DNA from: Alphaproteobacteria bacterium
Lineage (GTDB): Bacteria > Pseudomonadota > Alphaproteobacteria > Micropepsales > Micropepsaceae
DNA length: 64,000 bases
Reading direction: 5' to 3'
NCBI GenBank assembly: GCA_017307355.1
Contig: JAFKFG010000025.1
Span: forward strand, 48,461 to 112,460
Position 1 is the first letter of the stretch. Each line of letters begins with the position of its first letter. The position numbers and the translations under genes were made by a program. This document shows positions 16,077 to 26,362 of this stretch, piece after piece. The notes under the pieces are model-generated. The model saw nothing but the letters and a program-made list of their open reading frames with translations. It was not told where the DNA came from and made no database searches.

Positions 16077-18484
16077 AGCTCACATTGTCATGGCTGAAAG
16101 AACATCTCGACACCACAGCCGATGTTCAAACCATCGCCGACAAGCTCACCGGCATCGGTCTTGAAGTCGAAAGCATTGAAGACGCCGGCGCGCGGTTGAA
16201 GGATTTCACCGTCGCCAAGATCGTCAGCGCCGAGAAGCATCCCAATGCCGACAAGCTGCGGCTTTGCATGGTCGATGCAGGCAACGACCAGGTTCTGCAG
16301 ATTGTGTGCGGCGCGCCCAATGCGCGGGCCGGGATCAAAGTCGTGCTGGCCAAGCCCGGCACCGTTATCCCGGTGACCGGCGAAGCGCTTAAGATCGGCA
16401 CCATCCGGGGCGTGGAATCGCGCGGCATGATGTGCTCGGCGCGCGAATTGCTCTTGGGCGAAGATCATGACGGCATCATCGAACTGACCTCGGAGGCCGT
16501 GATCGGCGCGCCAGCCGCGCCGGCGCTGGGTCTTGTCTATCGGGAGATGGCCGATCCGGTGATCGATGTTTCGATCACGCCCAATCGCGGCGACGCGGCC
16601 AGCGTTTACGGCATCGCCCGCGATCTGGCGGCGGCGGGGCTGGGCACGCTCAAGACCAAGAAGATCGAGCCGGTGGCGGGCAAATTCCCCAACCCGAAAA
16701 AGATCGCCCTCGATTTCAAGCCCGAAGACAAGAATGCCTGCCCCATTTTCGCGGGCCGCCTGATCCGCAATGTGAAGAACGGCCCGTCGCCCCAATGGGT
16801 GCAGGACCGCCTGAAAGCGGTGGGCATGAAATCGATTTCGGCCCTGGTCGATGCCACCAACCTGATCGCCCAGGATCGCGGGCGGCCACTGCATGTGTTC
16901 GATGCCGACAAGCTTTCCGGCAATCTGCATGCCCGCATGGCGAACGATCACGAGCAGGTGCTGGCGCTGGACGGCAAGACCTATGTGCTGGACCGCGAGA
17001 CGGTGGTGATCGCCGACGACAGTTTCGCGCGCGGCATCGCCGGCGTGATGGGCGGCGAGGATACCGGCTGTTCGCTGGAGACCAAGAATGTCTTCATCGA
17101 ATCCGCCTGGTTCGACCCGGTGCGGGTGGCCCGCGCGGGCCGCAAGCTGGGCATCATTTCCGATGCGCGTTACCGCTTCGAGCGGGGCGTCGATCCGCAA
17201 TCGGTGCTGCCGGGGATCGAGCTTTGCACCAAACTCATTCTGGAATGGTGCGGCGGCGAGCCGTCGGACGTCACCGTCGCGGGCGAATTGCCGCCGCCGC
17301 ACAAGCATATCGATTTCGATCCCACCCTGGTGGAAAGCCTGGGCGGCATCCAGATCGACACCGATGAAAGCATCCGCATCCTGTCGCGGCTGGGCTTCAC
17401 GGTGCTGGAGCATGGCGACATCCTGCATGTGACGCCGCCCAGCTTCCGCCGCGACATCGACGGCCCCGCCGACCTGGTGGAAGAAATCGTCCGCATCCAT
17501 GGCCTGACCGGCGTGCCGTCGGTGCCGCTGGACCGCGACCGCGCCGTGGCCAAGCCGGTTCTCACCTCCGCGCAGCGCCGTGCCCGGGCCGTGCGCCGCA
17601 CGTTGGCCGCCCGCGGCTTCAACGAATGCGTCAGCTTCTCGTTCGTGGCGCGCGAACGGGCCGAGTTGTTCGGCGGCGGCGACGACGCGCGCCAGCTTTC
17701 CAATCCCATCGCTTCGGACCTGGATGCGCTCAGGCCGTCGCCCTTGCCGTCCTTGCTGGCGGCGGCGGCGCGCAACACCGCGCGGGGCCTTGCGGATTTC
17801 AACCTGTTCGAGATCGGCCCCGCTTTCCAAAGCGGCATGCCGGAAGCCCAGACCAACAATGCGGCCGGCATCATCGTGGGCGCGGGTGTCCGCGACTGGA
17901 GCAAATCGGGCCATCCCGCCGATGTGTTCGACGCCAAGGCGGCTTTGTTCGCGGGCCTGGAAGCGGCAACCGGCGGCCCGATGACGGCGCCGGTAACGGC
18001 GGGCGCACCGCCCTGGTTTCACCCCGGCCGCAGCGGCACCATCGCGTTGGGACCGAAACAGATCGGCTGGTTCGGGGAACTGCATCCCAAGATCCTGGCC
18101 GCGTTCGACCTGAAGGTTCCAGCGGCGGCATTCGAGATCAATCTGGACGCCATTCCCGAACCCAAATCCCGCAAGAGCCGCGCCTTGTTCTCGCCGTCGC
18201 CCTATCAGGCCATCGAGCGCGATTTCGCCTTTGTGGTGGACGCGAAAGTGGCGGCGGGCGACATCGTCAAGGCCGCCAGGATGGCCGACCGCGCCTTGAT
18301 CGAAAGCGTATCGGTGTTCGACGTCTATGCCGGCAAGGGCATGGCCGAGGGCAAGAAGTCCATCGCCATCGCGGTGCGCATCCAACCCAAACACAAGACC
18401 TTGACCGAGGCGGAGATCGAAGCCTTGGCGCAGAAGCTTATTGCCGCCGTCACCAAAGCCACGGGCGCGGTTTTGCGGGGATGA
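16073..18484 (+). CDS. pheT: Phenylalanine-tRNA ligase beta subunit
   Basis: Encodes 803 aa starting [14 protein letters not shown]. Domains in order: tRNA-binding OB fold (about 40-150, [15 protein letters not shown] and [30 protein letters not shown]), B3/B4 editing domain ([16 protein letters not shown], here [12 protein letters not shown]), B5 DNA-binding-like domain, catalytic-like core, and the C-terminal anticodon-binding FDX-ACB fold ([15 protein letters not shown] onward). It completes PheS; ATGA overlap couples translation. Confidence 0.98.
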   Translation: MKLTLSWLKEHLDTTADVQTIADKLTGIGLEVESIEDAGARLKDFTVAKIVSAEKHPNADKLRLCMVDAGNDQVLQIVCGAPNARAGIKVVLAKPGTVIPVTGEALKIGTIRGVESRGMMCSARELLLGEDHDGIIELTSEAVIGAPAAPALGLVYREMADPVIDVSITPNRGDAASVYGIARDLAAAGLGTLKTKKIEPVAGKFPNPKKIALDFKPEDKNACPIFAGRLIRNVKNGPSPQWVQDRLKAVGMKSISALVDATNLIAQDRGRPLHVFDADKLSGNLHARMANDHEQVLALDGKTYVLDRETVVIADDSFARGIAGVMGGEDTGCSLETKNVFIESAWFDPVRVARAGRKLGIISDARYRFERGVDPQSVLPGIELCTKLILEWCGGEPSDVTVAGELPPPHKHIDFDPTLVESLGGIQIDTDESIRILSRLGFTVLEHGDILHVTPPSFRRDIDGPADLVEEIVRIHGLTGVPSVPLDRDRAVAKPVLTSAQRRARAVRRTLAARGFNECVSFSFVARERAELFGGGDDARQLSNPIASDLDALRPSPLPSLLAAAARNTARGLADFNLFEIGPAFQSGMPEAQTNNAAGIIVGAGVRDWSKSGHPADVFDAKAALFAGLEAATGGPMTAPVTAGAPPWFHPGRSGTIALGPKQIGWFGELHPKILAAFDLKVPAAAFEINLDAIPEPKSRKSRALFSPSPYQAIERDFAFVVDAKVAAGDIVKAARMADRALIESVSVFDVYAGKGMAEGKKSIAIAVRIQPKHKTLTEAEIEALAQKLIAAVTKATGAVLRG

Positions 18485-18485
18485 G

Positions 18486-19661
18486 ATGACCGGGCAAGGC
18501 GTGTTCGATCGCAAGAGCGCACTCGCCTTTGTCCTGGCCTTCGGTGTGGTCAGCCTTTTTGCCGACGCGGCCTATGAAGGCATGCGGGGCGTTTCCGGCC
18601 CTTTTCTCGCGCTTCTGGGCGCCAGCGGCGCGATCGTCGGCATTGTCGCGGGCGGCGGCGAGCTGATCGGCTATCTGCTCAGACTGGGATCGGGGCGGCT
18701 CGCGGGAAAAAGCGGCGCCTACTGGCCGCTGGCCATCACCGGCTATGTGGTGCAGATGGCGGCGGTACCGGCCCTGGCGCTGGCCGGAAGCTGGCAGATG
18801 GCGGCGGCCCTGATCGTGCTGGAGCGGGCAGGCAAGGCCATCCGCAATCCGGCCACGAATTTCATGCTGTCGCGCGCCGGCAACCAGATCGGGCAGGGCT
18901 GGGCGTTCGGCCTGCATGAAGCGATGGACCAGACCGGCGCTTGCGCCGGGCCTTTGATCGCGGCACTGGTCCTGTCGCATCACGGCGAATACCGCACCGC
19001 CTTTCTCTGGCTGGGCATACCGGCGACGCTCACCATCTTGAGCGTGCTGGCCACGCGCCTGCGCTTTCCCCGCGCCGGACATGTGACGCACCATGACAGC
19101 ATAGGCGAAACACACAGCGCGTTGCCGCGCGCCTTCTGGATCTATGCCCTGGCGGCGGCGCTGATCAGTTTCGGCTTTGCCGATTATCCCTTGATCGCTT
19201 TTCATTTCGCCCGCAGCGGCACTGTGAGCGCCACGTGGATTCCCATCTTCTATGCGCTGGCGATGGCGGCGGCGGGTCTGGGCTCGCTTCTGTTCGGGCG
19301 CTGGTTCGATGCACGCGGGCTCATCATATTGGTGCCCGCCATCCTGATGGGCGCCGCCGTCGCGCCTTTGGCGTTTCTGGGCGGGTTCTGGGCGGCGTTG
19401 CTGGGCGCCCTGTTCTGGGGCCTGTCCTTAGGGGTGCATGACGCGGTGATGAATGCCGCCATCGCCGGTTTCGTCCCCGAGAAGGGGCGCGCCCACGCGT
19501 TCGGGCTGTTCTCCGCCATCTATGGCATCGCCTGGTTCGCCGGCAGCGCCTTGCTGGGGCTGCTGTATGACCATTCGCTGATGGCGTTGGTCGTGGTGGC
19601 AACAATCGCCGAATTGGCCGCGCTTATTCCGTTGACACTGGCATTGAAGATAAACCGGTAA
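18486..19661 (+). CDS. MFS transporter
   Basis: Encodes 391 aa with about 11-12 hydrophobic helices, starting with FVLAFGVVSLFADAAYEGMRGVSGPFL, an acidic, glycine-rich first helix seen in a subfamily of bacterial MFS proteins. The loop after helix 2 (LRLGSGRLAGKSG) fits the MFS signature loosely. ATG 18486 lies 1 bp after the pheT stop, so it is probably read through from pheT. Substrate unknown. The converging methyltransferase is separated by a large palindrome. Confidence 0.88.
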   Translation: MTGQGVFDRKSALAFVLAFGVVSLFADAAYEGMRGVSGPFLALLGASGAIVGIVAGGGELIGYLLRLGSGRLAGKSGAYWPLAITGYVVQMAAVPALALAGSWQMAAALIVLERAGKAIRNPATNFMLSRAGNQIGQGWAFGLHEAMDQTGACAGPLIAALVLSHHGEYRTAFLWLGIPATLTILSVLATRLRFPRAGHVTHHDSIGETHSALPRAFWIYALAAALISFGFADYPLIAFHFARSGTVSATWIPIFYALAMAAAGLGSLLFGRWFDARGLIILVPAILMGAAVAPLAFLGGFWAALLGALFWGLSLGVHDAVMNAAIAGFVPEKGRAHAFGLFSAIYGIAWFAGSALLGLLYDHSLMALVVVATIAELAALIPLTLALKINR

Positions 19662-19694
19662 GACGTTTGGGCCTCAATCGTTTGTAGCCAAAAC

Positions 19695-19809
19695 TGTCAT
19701 TCCCGGCGAGGCGCGCCCAGCGCCGAGGGAAGGGAATCCAGGCCTTCCAATCCGGCGCGGTTCGAGACCTGGATTCCCTTCCCCTCGCTTCGCCCGGCCG
19801 GGAATGACA
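19695..19809. repeat. Long palindromic intergenic element E
   Basis: TGTCATTCCCGG (19695-19706) pairs with CCGGGAATGACA (19798-19809), and GGGAATCCAGG pairs with CCTGGATTCCC inside. It fills the gap between convergent genes and resembles the TGTCATTCCCGG dispersed elements of many proteobacteria. It could act as a bidirectional terminator. Confidence 0.7.
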
Positions 19810-19811
19810 AG

Positions 19812-20609
19812 TTAGGAAAGCGCGGATAGCAATAATTTCGGCGCTGCCCCGATTTCTTTCGCCAGCTTCTCGAATTCGGCGCGGGCACGTGGATTGGATC
19901 GCTGATGCCGCTCGGCGAAAATGAATTCGTTTTTCAAAGAATGCTCCAGCCCGGTGAGTTCGGTGACGCGCACCTTGTAGCCATGCGCTTCCAGGTAAAG
20001 CCCGCGCAGCACATTGGTGAGATGGGCGCCGAATTCCCGCCGCTGGATGGGATGGCGCCAAAGCTGGTCCATCGCGCCATGCGCGCCTTCCAGTTCGCGC
20101 GCCAGTTCCGCCTGGCAGCAGGGCACCAGCGCCACATATTTCGCGTCATGCTTCAGCGCGAACAGAATCGCTTCATCCGTCGCCGTGTCGCAGGCATGCA
20201 GGGCGGTGACGATATCGACCGGCCCCAGAGCAGCATCGGCGATACGGCCTTCGACGAATTCCATGCGATCGAAGCCGCTGTCGCGGGCGATCTTTTTGGC
20301 CGTGGCAATCAATTCCGGCCGCGCTTCCACCGCCGCCACCGTGCCCCGGCCCGCGCGCGCGAAATACAAATCATAGAGAATGAACCCCAGATAGGATTTG
20401 CCCGCGCCCAGATCGGCCAAGACAGGTTGATCCTTTTCCTTCAGCATGGCGTCGATGGCGGGCTTGATCAGCTGCGCCAGATGCTGGACCTGTTTGAGCT
20501 TGCGCCGCGAATCCGCGTTCAGCCCGCCATTGTGGGTGAGAATGTGCAGCGCCTTCAGCAGCGCCACCGACTGGCCGGGCCAAAGATCCTTCAGCGACGG
20601 CGCATTCAT
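19812..20609 (-). CDS. SAM-dependent methyltransferase (Methyltransf_32-like)
   Basis: Encodes 265 aa. The SAM-binding glycine loop LADLGAGKSYLGFILYDL is at about 64-81; VAAVEARPEL follows as the acidic loop; the active-site-like VPCCQAEL motif (about 161-168) resembles the CC motif of the Methyltransf_32 family. The substrate is not known; some relatives act on RNA or proteins. Its ATG overlaps the stop of the glycosyltransferase-like gene by 4 bp (ATGA), so the two are translated as a unit. Confidence 0.82.
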   Translation of the reverse strand: MNAPSLKDLWPGQSVALLKALHILTHNGGLNADSRRKLKQVQHLAQLIKPAIDAMLKEKDQPVLADLGAGKSYLGFILYDLYFARAGRGTVAAVEARPELIATAKKIARDSGFDRMEFVEGRIADAALGPVDIVTALHACDTATDEAILFALKHDAKYVALVPCCQAELARELEGAHGAMDQLWRHPIQRREFGAHLTNVLRGLYLEAHGYKVRVTELTGLEHSLKNEFIFAERHQRSNPRARAEFEKLAKEIGAAPKLLLSALS

Positions 20610-21412
20610 TGAAACGGCTCCAGCACACGGGTGATGCCGTGATAATAATTATAGGCGCGGATTTTCCAGTAGTTCATTTCGGCCCATTCCTTGGGCGGGG
20701 TGAGGTCGTCCCAATCGGGTGAAAGCGATTTCTTGATCTGGTTGGCCATATAGATGCGCCGCCGCCCCTGCCAGTAATGCAGGAACGAGTCCGGAATTTC
20801 CGCGATGGGCGTCCGGGTCAGGCGCAGCACTTCCGACAGGGCGAATTGCTCGATGGTGGGGAATTTCTTGGCCCGCCCGATCAAGGCATCGATCATCGCC
20901 AGGGTGTCGTCCAACAGCGGCAGATGCTGGGGCGTCACGCCGATCAGGCCGGAATTGTACATCCAGCTATGGGCGACATCGTAGCGATACTCGCCCAGAT
21001 GCGGCAGGCGAGTACGAAAGCCCCGGATGGGCGGAATGGGGTTCTGCTTCTCGAACCGGTTCATCACCACCGCGCCCGCGATTTTCTCCGCCGCTTCGGC
21101 ATGAAAGCCGGGGCGAACGATGGAGTCCGAATCCAGGAACAGCATCGGCTCGGCGAACCGCTCCAGCGCCGCGCGCACCAGGGCGGGCTTGATCCGGTGG
21201 TAATAGAGTCCCCCGCCCGACCAGTCCCGGATGTGGGGGGCGATGTCCATCACCGTCACCGGCCAGTTCCGGTAAACCTCCGGGGCGTCGCTGGCGACCA
21301 GGATCCGGGCCCGGGCAGGGTCGAGTTCCACCCGAAGCGAGATCAGGCTGTATTTCAGCTCGGCCCGGTATTTGGCCTTCCCGCCATAGTCGAGATAGAG
21401 GTAATTCAACAT
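20606..21412 (-). CDS. Putative GT-A-like glycosyltransferase
   Basis: Encodes 268 aa from ATG 21412 (MLNYLYLDYGGKAKYRAELKY). No signal peptide. Features of a GT-A nucleotide-sugar transferase: a DxD-like motif in MLFLDSDSIVRPGF, a YNSGLIGV acceptor-side motif and an N-terminal alpha/beta pattern (ARILVASDAPEVYRNWPVTVMDI). I do not recognise a named family. It overlaps the methyltransferase gene by 4 bp and is divergent from lepA, 121 bp away. A joint role of the pair in modifying a surface glycan or protein is speculation. Confidence 0.6.
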   Translation of the reverse strand: MLNYLYLDYGGKAKYRAELKYSLISLRVELDPARARILVASDAPEVYRNWPVTVMDIAPHIRDWSGGGLYYHRIKPALVRAALERFAEPMLFLDSDSIVRPGFHAEAAEKIAGAVVMNRFEKQNPIPPIRGFRTRLPHLGEYRYDVAHSWMYNSGLIGVTPQHLPLLDDTLAMIDALIGRAKKFPTIEQFALSEVLRLTRTPIAEIPDSFLHYWQGRRRIYMANQIKKSLSPDWDDLTPPKEWAEMNYWKIRAYNYYHGITRVLEPFQ

Positions 21413-21533
21413 CTTAGCGCCAATCTGACACGTCCGGCGGCCCCGGCAAAACGGGCTGTTGTGGGAAGCAGCCCGGACCTGTAAACCCCCCGCGCACGGC
21501 CTCAAATAGCGAAGCGATAGGCCAAAGGACGAA

Positions 21534-23336
21534 ATGCCTGATCTCGCTCAAATCCGCAATTTTTCCATCGTCGCCCATATCGACCATGGCAAATCCACCC
21601 TGGCCGACCGGCTGATCCAGCTGACGGGCGGGCTGTCGAACCGCGAAATGAAGGACCAGGTGCTGGACTCGATGGACATCGAGCGCGAGCGCGGCATCAC
21701 CATCAAGGCCCAGACCGTGCGGCTGGACTACAAGGCCGCCGACGGCAAGGACTATGTCCTCAATCTGATGGACACGCCGGGCCATGTGGACTTCGGCTAT
21801 GAGGTCAGCCGCTGCCTGGCCGCCTGCGAAGGCGCGCTGCTGGTGGTGGATGCCAGCCAGGGCGTCGAGGCCCAGACCCTGGCCAATGTCTATCAGGCCA
21901 TCGATGCGGGGCTGGAGATCGTGCCGGTCCTCAACAAGATCGATCTGCCCGCCGCTGAGCCCGACCGGGTGAAGCAGCAGATCGAGGATGTGATCGGCAT
22001 CGACGCCAGCGACGCGGTGCCGATTTCGGCCAAGACCGGCCTTAATATCGACCAGGTGCTGGAAGCGGTGGTGAACCGCCTGCCGCCGCCCAAGGGCGTG
22101 CTGGATGCGCCACTGAAGGCGCTGCTGATCGACTCTTACTACGACGCCTATCTGGGCGTGGTGGTCTTGGTGCGCATCATCGACGGCGAGCTGAAGAAGG
22201 GCCAGAAGATCCGCATGATGGCGACCGACGCCGTCTATCAGGTGGAGCAGATCGGCGTCTTCACGCCCAAGAAGGTGGCGGTCGAAAAGCTGGTCCCCGG
22301 CGAAGTCGGCTATATCACCGCCCAGATCAAGCAGGTGGCGGATACACAAGTCGGCGACACCATCACCGATGAACGCAAGGGCACGCCCGTGCCGCTGCCG
22401 GGCTTCAAGAAAGCCCAGCAGGTGGTGTTCTGCGGCCTTTTCCCGGTCGATGCGGCGCAGTTCGACGATCTGCGCGATGCCTTGGGCAAGCTTCATCTCA
22501 ACGATGCCAGCTTCACCTATGAAACCGAATCTTCCGCCGCTTTGGGCTTCGGCTTCCGCTGCGGATTCTTAGGGCTGCTCCACCTGGAGATCGTGCGCGA
22601 GCGGCTGGAACGGGAATTCAATCTCGACCTGATCACCACCGCGCCCAGCGTGATCTATCACATCTACATGAACAACGGGACGATGAAGGAGCTTCACAAT
22701 CCCGCCGACATGCCCGATGTGGTCTATATCGATCGCATCGAAGAGCCCTGGATCAAAGCCACCATTCTGGTGCCGGACGAATATCTGGGATCGGTGCTGA
22801 AGCTGTGCGAGGACCGGCGCGGGCGCCAGATCGAACTCACCTATGCGGGCAGCCGCGCCATGGTGATCTATATGCTGCCGCTCAACGAAGTGGTGTTCGA
22901 TTTCTACGACCGGCTGAAATCGGTGTCGCGCGGCTATGCCAGCTTCGACTATCACATCGAGAAATACGAAGAAGGCGATCTGGTGAAGATGTCCATTCTC
23001 GTCAATGACGAGCCGGTGGATGCGCTCTCCATGATCGTCAACCGCCAGCGCGCCGAAGGGCGGGGCCGGGCGATGTGCGAAAAGCTGAAAGACCTGATCC
23101 CCCGCCACATGTTCAAGATTCCGATCCAGGCGGCCATCGGCGGCAAGGTGATCGCGCGCGAGACTTTGTCGGCGCTGCGCAAGGACGTGACCGCGAAATG
23201 CTATGGCGGCGACATCAGCCGCAAGCGCAAGCTCCTCGACAAGCAGAAAGAGGGCAAGAAGAAGATGCGCCAGTTCGGCAAGGTGGACATTCCCCAGGAA
23301 GCCTTCATTGCCGCCCTGAAGATGGACGACAATTGA
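21534..23336 (+). CDS. lepA: Elongation factor 4 (LepA)
   Basis: Encodes 600 aa. GTPase motifs are complete: G1 [15 protein letters not shown]2 [11 protein letters not shown]3 [13 protein letters not shown]4 NKIDLP, G5 SAKTG. Domain II, the EF-G-like domains III and V, and the LepA-specific C-terminal domain ([23 protein letters not shown]) follow. It is a ribosome-associated GTPase thought to remodel stalled or back-translocate ribosomes. Length matches the family exactly. Confidence 0.98.
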   Translation: MPDLAQIRNFSIVAHIDHGKSTLADRLIQLTGGLSNREMKDQVLDSMDIERERGITIKAQTVRLDYKAADGKDYVLNLMDTPGHVDFGYEVSRCLAACEGALLVVDASQGVEAQTLANVYQAIDAGLEIVPVLNKIDLPAAEPDRVKQQIEDVIGIDASDAVPISAKTGLNIDQVLEAVVNRLPPPKGVLDAPLKALLIDSYYDAYLGVVVLVRIIDGELKKGQKIRMMATDAVYQVEQIGVFTPKKVAVEKLVPGEVGYITAQIKQVADTQVGDTITDERKGTPVPLPGFKKAQQVVFCGLFPVDAAQFDDLRDALGKLHLNDASFTYETESSAALGFGFRCGFLGLLHLEIVRERLEREFNLDLITTAPSVIYHIYMNNGTMKELHNPADMPDVVYIDRIEEPWIKATILVPDEYLGSVLKLCEDRRGRQIELTYAGSRAMVIYMLPLNEVVFDFYDRLKSVSRGYASFDYHIEKYEEGDLVKMSILVNDEPVDALSMIVNRQRAEGRGRAMCEKLKDLIPRHMFKIPIQAAIGGKVIARETLSALRKDVTAKCYGGDISRKRKLLDKQKEGKKKMRQFGKVDIPQEAFIAALKMDDN

Positions 23337-23412
23337 CCGTCCGTTGACGGATTAACCACCCCAATGGAACCACCAAGACGGCTCCCGCCCGGAACCGTTA
23401 TTGGTCGGAGCG

Positions 23413-24858
23413 ATGGAGCAAAAACGGCCGCGTTGGGTGGATAAGCCGGAGTTCGACTGGACGCCGCAGCCGCCTTTGCGCATCGACCCCACCCCGTCCC
23501 CCTGGGATGCGAACCAGCCCGTGATCGTGGGGGCGCGCTTTGCCGAGCCGGCGCCCGATTTCGTTCCCGCCAATGACGCCTTTCCTCCGGGCCTGCTCGG
23601 CCATGTGCGCCGGGCCTTCGGCAGCGGCATCGACCAGCTCGTCGGCCATGCCTGGGCGTTGGGCACCCGTCCCGGCGATGCCGCGGGATGGTCCATCGCG
23701 CCCCGCCTGGCCATCGGCCTTGGCCAGGGTGTGCTGCTCAGCCTGTTGTTCTTTGCCCGCGATTCCGGCCTGGGCAACAGCGTCATTCTGGCCGGCCTGA
23801 TCATGGCCGCCGCCTTCGCGCCACTGTTGGCGGTGCAGGGCTTGGGGCGCATTGCCTTGCGCCCGCTTCTGGCCTGGACCGGGCTGGTGGCGGCCGGTCT
23901 TCTGGGGCTTGGCGCCTATCATGCCTGGCGCATCGCGGGCAGCGATCCCGGTCACGCCGGCCTGTGGCTGGCGATACTGGTCGCGGTGTTTCTGTTCATT
24001 GGCCAGGCGCTGCTTCTGGCCCATGCACGCAGCACCCCGCTGCGTTATGCGATGCTGTATGAAAGCAGCTGGCGGCTGGCGGTGGAGAGTTTGCTCTGCG
24101 GATGCTTCGCGCTGTGCGCCTGGGCCGCCTGCAACACCGTCGCTCATCTGATTGCGTCGCGGCCCTTGCCGCTCTGGCTCGTTCTTCCCCTCATCACCGT
24201 TTCCTTTGCCGCGGCGTCGCAGCTGCGCGCCGGATCCTTGCTTCATCTGCTCAAGCGCGGCGCCGTGATCGCGTTCACCTTCCTGCTGCCGCCGCTGATC
24301 TTCTTCGCAACCGTCACCATCCTGTTCGGCGTGCTCAGCCGCTGGCAGCCGCCGCTGGCGCTGTGTGGATTGGAAGGCCTGTTGCTGGTGACCGGCATCA
24401 ATGCCTCCTATCGCGGCGGCGACGAATGGCGGCCCTTGTGGCGGCGGCGCGCGGAATTCCTGGCCGCGTTCCTCTTGCCGCCGCTGGCGCTTCTAGGCGT
24501 ACTGGCGCTGCAGAGCCGCGTCGCCCAATATGGATTCACCGGGCCGCGCATCATCGCCATGGCCGCGATGTTCCTGTTCATCGCCTATGCGCTGACCTAT
24601 GCGGGCGCCGCGTTGATCTCGCTGGGCGGCGGGCGCTGGATGGCGCGGATCGAGCGGGCCAACCTGCCCATGGCGTTCGTGGTCATGAGCCTTTGCGCCA
24701 CCCTGGCTTCGCCCTTGGGCGATCCGGTGCGACTGGCGGTGGCCAACCAGAATTGGCGCATGCTGCATGGCCGGGTTGCGCCCGAAGCATTCGACTATGC
24801 CTATCTCAGCCAATCGGGCCTTCGGTTCGGGCGCGCCGTGCTGGAAGGGCCGCGATAA
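23413..24858 (+). CDS. DUF4153 membrane protein
   Basis: Encodes 481 aa from ATG 23413. A 95-residue soluble proline-rich N-terminus is followed by about ten hydrophobic helices from residue 100 on. The end of the membrane part (ASPLGDPVRLAVANQNWRMLHGRVAPEAFDYAYLSQSGLRFGR) is the typical DUF4153 segment. Most DUF4153 proteins continue well beyond this point; this one stops soon after, so the extracytoplasmic C-terminal part is short. Function unknown. It lies 76 bp after lepA and 58 bp before hisH. Confidence 0.75.
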   Translation: MEQKRPRWVDKPEFDWTPQPPLRIDPTPSPWDANQPVIVGARFAEPAPDFVPANDAFPPGLLGHVRRAFGSGIDQLVGHAWALGTRPGDAAGWSIAPRLAIGLGQGVLLSLLFFARDSGLGNSVILAGLIMAAAFAPLLAVQGLGRIALRPLLAWTGLVAAGLLGLGAYHAWRIAGSDPGHAGLWLAILVAVFLFIGQALLLAHARSTPLRYAMLYESSWRLAVESLLCGCFALCAWAACNTVAHLIASRPLPLWLVLPLITVSFAAASQLRAGSLLHLLKRGAVIAFTFLLPPLIFFATVTILFGVLSRWQPPLALCGLEGLLLVTGINASYRGGDEWRPLWRRRAEFLAAFLLPPLALLGVLALQSRVAQYGFTGPRIIAMAAMFLFIAYALTYAGAALISLGGGRWMARIERANLPMAFVVMSLCATLASPLGDPVRLAVANQNWRMLHGRVAPEAFDYAYLSQSGLRFGRAVLEGPR

Positions 24859-24916
24859 TCGGGGGCGACAAGCTTCCGATAAGCCGCTATAGAGCCCGCG
24901 TTTCTGGAACAATCCG

Positions 24917-25555
24917 ATGCGCGCGGCTTTGATCGATTACGGCTCCGGCAATATCGCTTCGGCGGCGAAAGCCTTGTCGCGCGCCGCCGCGGAAACCAGC
25001 GGCCACGAGATCCTGGTCACCGCCGATCCCGATATGGTGCGCAAATGCGAGCGCATCGTCCTGCCCGGCGTGGGCGCCTTTGCCGATTGCATGCGAGGCC
25101 TCAGCGCCGTGCCCGGCATGGTCGAAGCGCTGAACGAAAGCGTGCTTCAAGGCGGCAAGCCCATTCTGGGCATCTGCGTGGGCATGCAGTTGATGGCGAC
25201 CGCGGGACGCGAATTCGGCACGCACAATGGATTGAACTGGATCGGCGGCGAGGTGGTGCCGCTTTCGCCCGCCGATCCCGCGCTCAAAATCCCCCATATG
25301 GGCTGGAACGAGATTCTTCTGGCGCAGAACCACCCGATATTCGCGGGCCTGGATTCCAACGCCAATGCCTATTTCGTGCATAGCTTCGAGATGAAGCCGG
25401 CCAATGCCGCGCATCGCCTGGCCACCACCGATTACGGCGGCGCGGTCACCGCCGCCATCGGCCGCGACAATATCGTGGGCACGCAATTTCATCCCGAGAA
25501 GAGCCAGGCCGTCGGCCTGACGATTCTGGGCAATTTCCTCAGCTGGACGCCATGA
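24917..25555 (+). CDS. hisH: Imidazole glycerol phosphate synthase subunit HisH
   Basis: Encodes 212 aa, the class I glutamine amidotransferase that feeds ammonia to HisF in histidine synthesis. The catalytic triad is visible: Cys in GICVGMQLM, His and Glu in QFHPEKSQ. The N-terminus [14 protein letters not shown] and oxyanion region LPGVGAF are typical. hisA overlaps its stop by 4 bp. The partner hisF is not in this window. Confidence 0.97.
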   Translation: MRAALIDYGSGNIASAAKALSRAAAETSGHEILVTADPDMVRKCERIVLPGVGAFADCMRGLSAVPGMVEALNESVLQGGKPILGICVGMQLMATAGREFGTHNGLNWIGGEVVPLSPADPALKIPHMGWNEILLAQNHPIFAGLDSNANAYFVHSFEMKPANAAHRLATTDYGGAVTAAIGRDNIVGTQFHPEKSQAVGLTILGNFLSWTP

Positions 25556-26283
25556 TCATTTTCCCCGCCATCGATTTGAAGGACGGCCAATGCGTGCGGC
25601 TGAAGCGCGGCATCATGGAAGACGCCACCGTTTTCAATGCCGATCCGGCCGCGCAAGCGAAGATTTTCCAGGCGCAGGGATTCCGTTGGCTGCATTGCGT
25701 GGATCTGAACGGCGCCTTTGAAGGGCGCAGCGCCAATGCGGACGCGATCAAATCCATCCGCGCCGCCATCGACCTGCCCATTCAACTGGGCGGTGGCATC
25801 CGCGACCGCGCCGCCGTCGAAGCCTGGCTGGAAGCGGGCATCACCCGCGTGATCCTGGGGACCGCCGCGCTCACCGATCCCGATTTCGTGAAGGATGCCG
25901 CCCGCGCCCATCCCGGCCGCATCGTGGTCGGCGCCGATGCCAAGGGCGGCAAGATCGCCACCCAGGGCTGGGCCGAAGTGAGCGAATTGGCCCCAGTCGA
26001 ACTGGGCAAGCGTTTCGAGGATGCCGGGGTCGCGGCTCTGCTGTTCACGGACATCGACGGCGACGGATTGTTGCAGGGGGTGAATGTGAAAGCCACCGCC
26101 GCGCTGGCCCGCGCCCTGACCATCCCCGTGATCGCGTCGGGCGGCGTGGGATCGCTGGCCGACATCGAAGCGCTGATGGCGGCGAAGGAGCCCAACATCG
26201 AAGGCGTGGTGGTGGGCCGGGCGCTCTATGACGGGCGGATCGATCCAGCCCAGGCGCTTGCGGCGGCTGCGGGACGCGGGTAG
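25552..26283 (+). CDS. hisA: Phosphoribosyl-formimino-AICAR-ribotide isomerase HisA
   Basis: Encodes 243 aa, a (beta/alpha)8 barrel that isomerises ProFAR to PRFAR, the substrate of HisF-HisH. Seen: [49 protein letters not shown], and the second phosphate loop ASGGVGS. ATGA overlap with hisH couples the two. hisF, which usually follows hisA in alphaproteobacteria, is missing; 79 bp of unremarkable sequence then meets the end of a converging esterase gene. Confidence 0.98.
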   Translation: MIIFPAIDLKDGQCVRLKRGIMEDATVFNADPAAQAKIFQAQGFRWLHCVDLNGAFEGRSANADAIKSIRAAIDLPIQLGGGIRDRAAVEAWLEAGITRVILGTAALTDPDFVKDAARAHPGRIVVGADAKGGKIATQGWAEVSELAPVELGKRFEDAGVAALLFTDIDGDGLLQGVNVKATAALARALTIPVIASGGVGSLADIEALMAAKEPNIEGVVVGRALYDGRIDPAQALAAAAGRG

Positions 26284-26362
26284 CGCGTTGCACTCACCGG
26301 GCCGCTCGACGCCCGCTATTTCTGCTCAATATTATCGGGTTCGATTTCCCGTAGGAGCATTT

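Noticed and set aside
16088..18514. 808-aa open frame on the minus strand
   Set aside because: Antisense to pheT, which is unmistakable; composition is that of a shadow.
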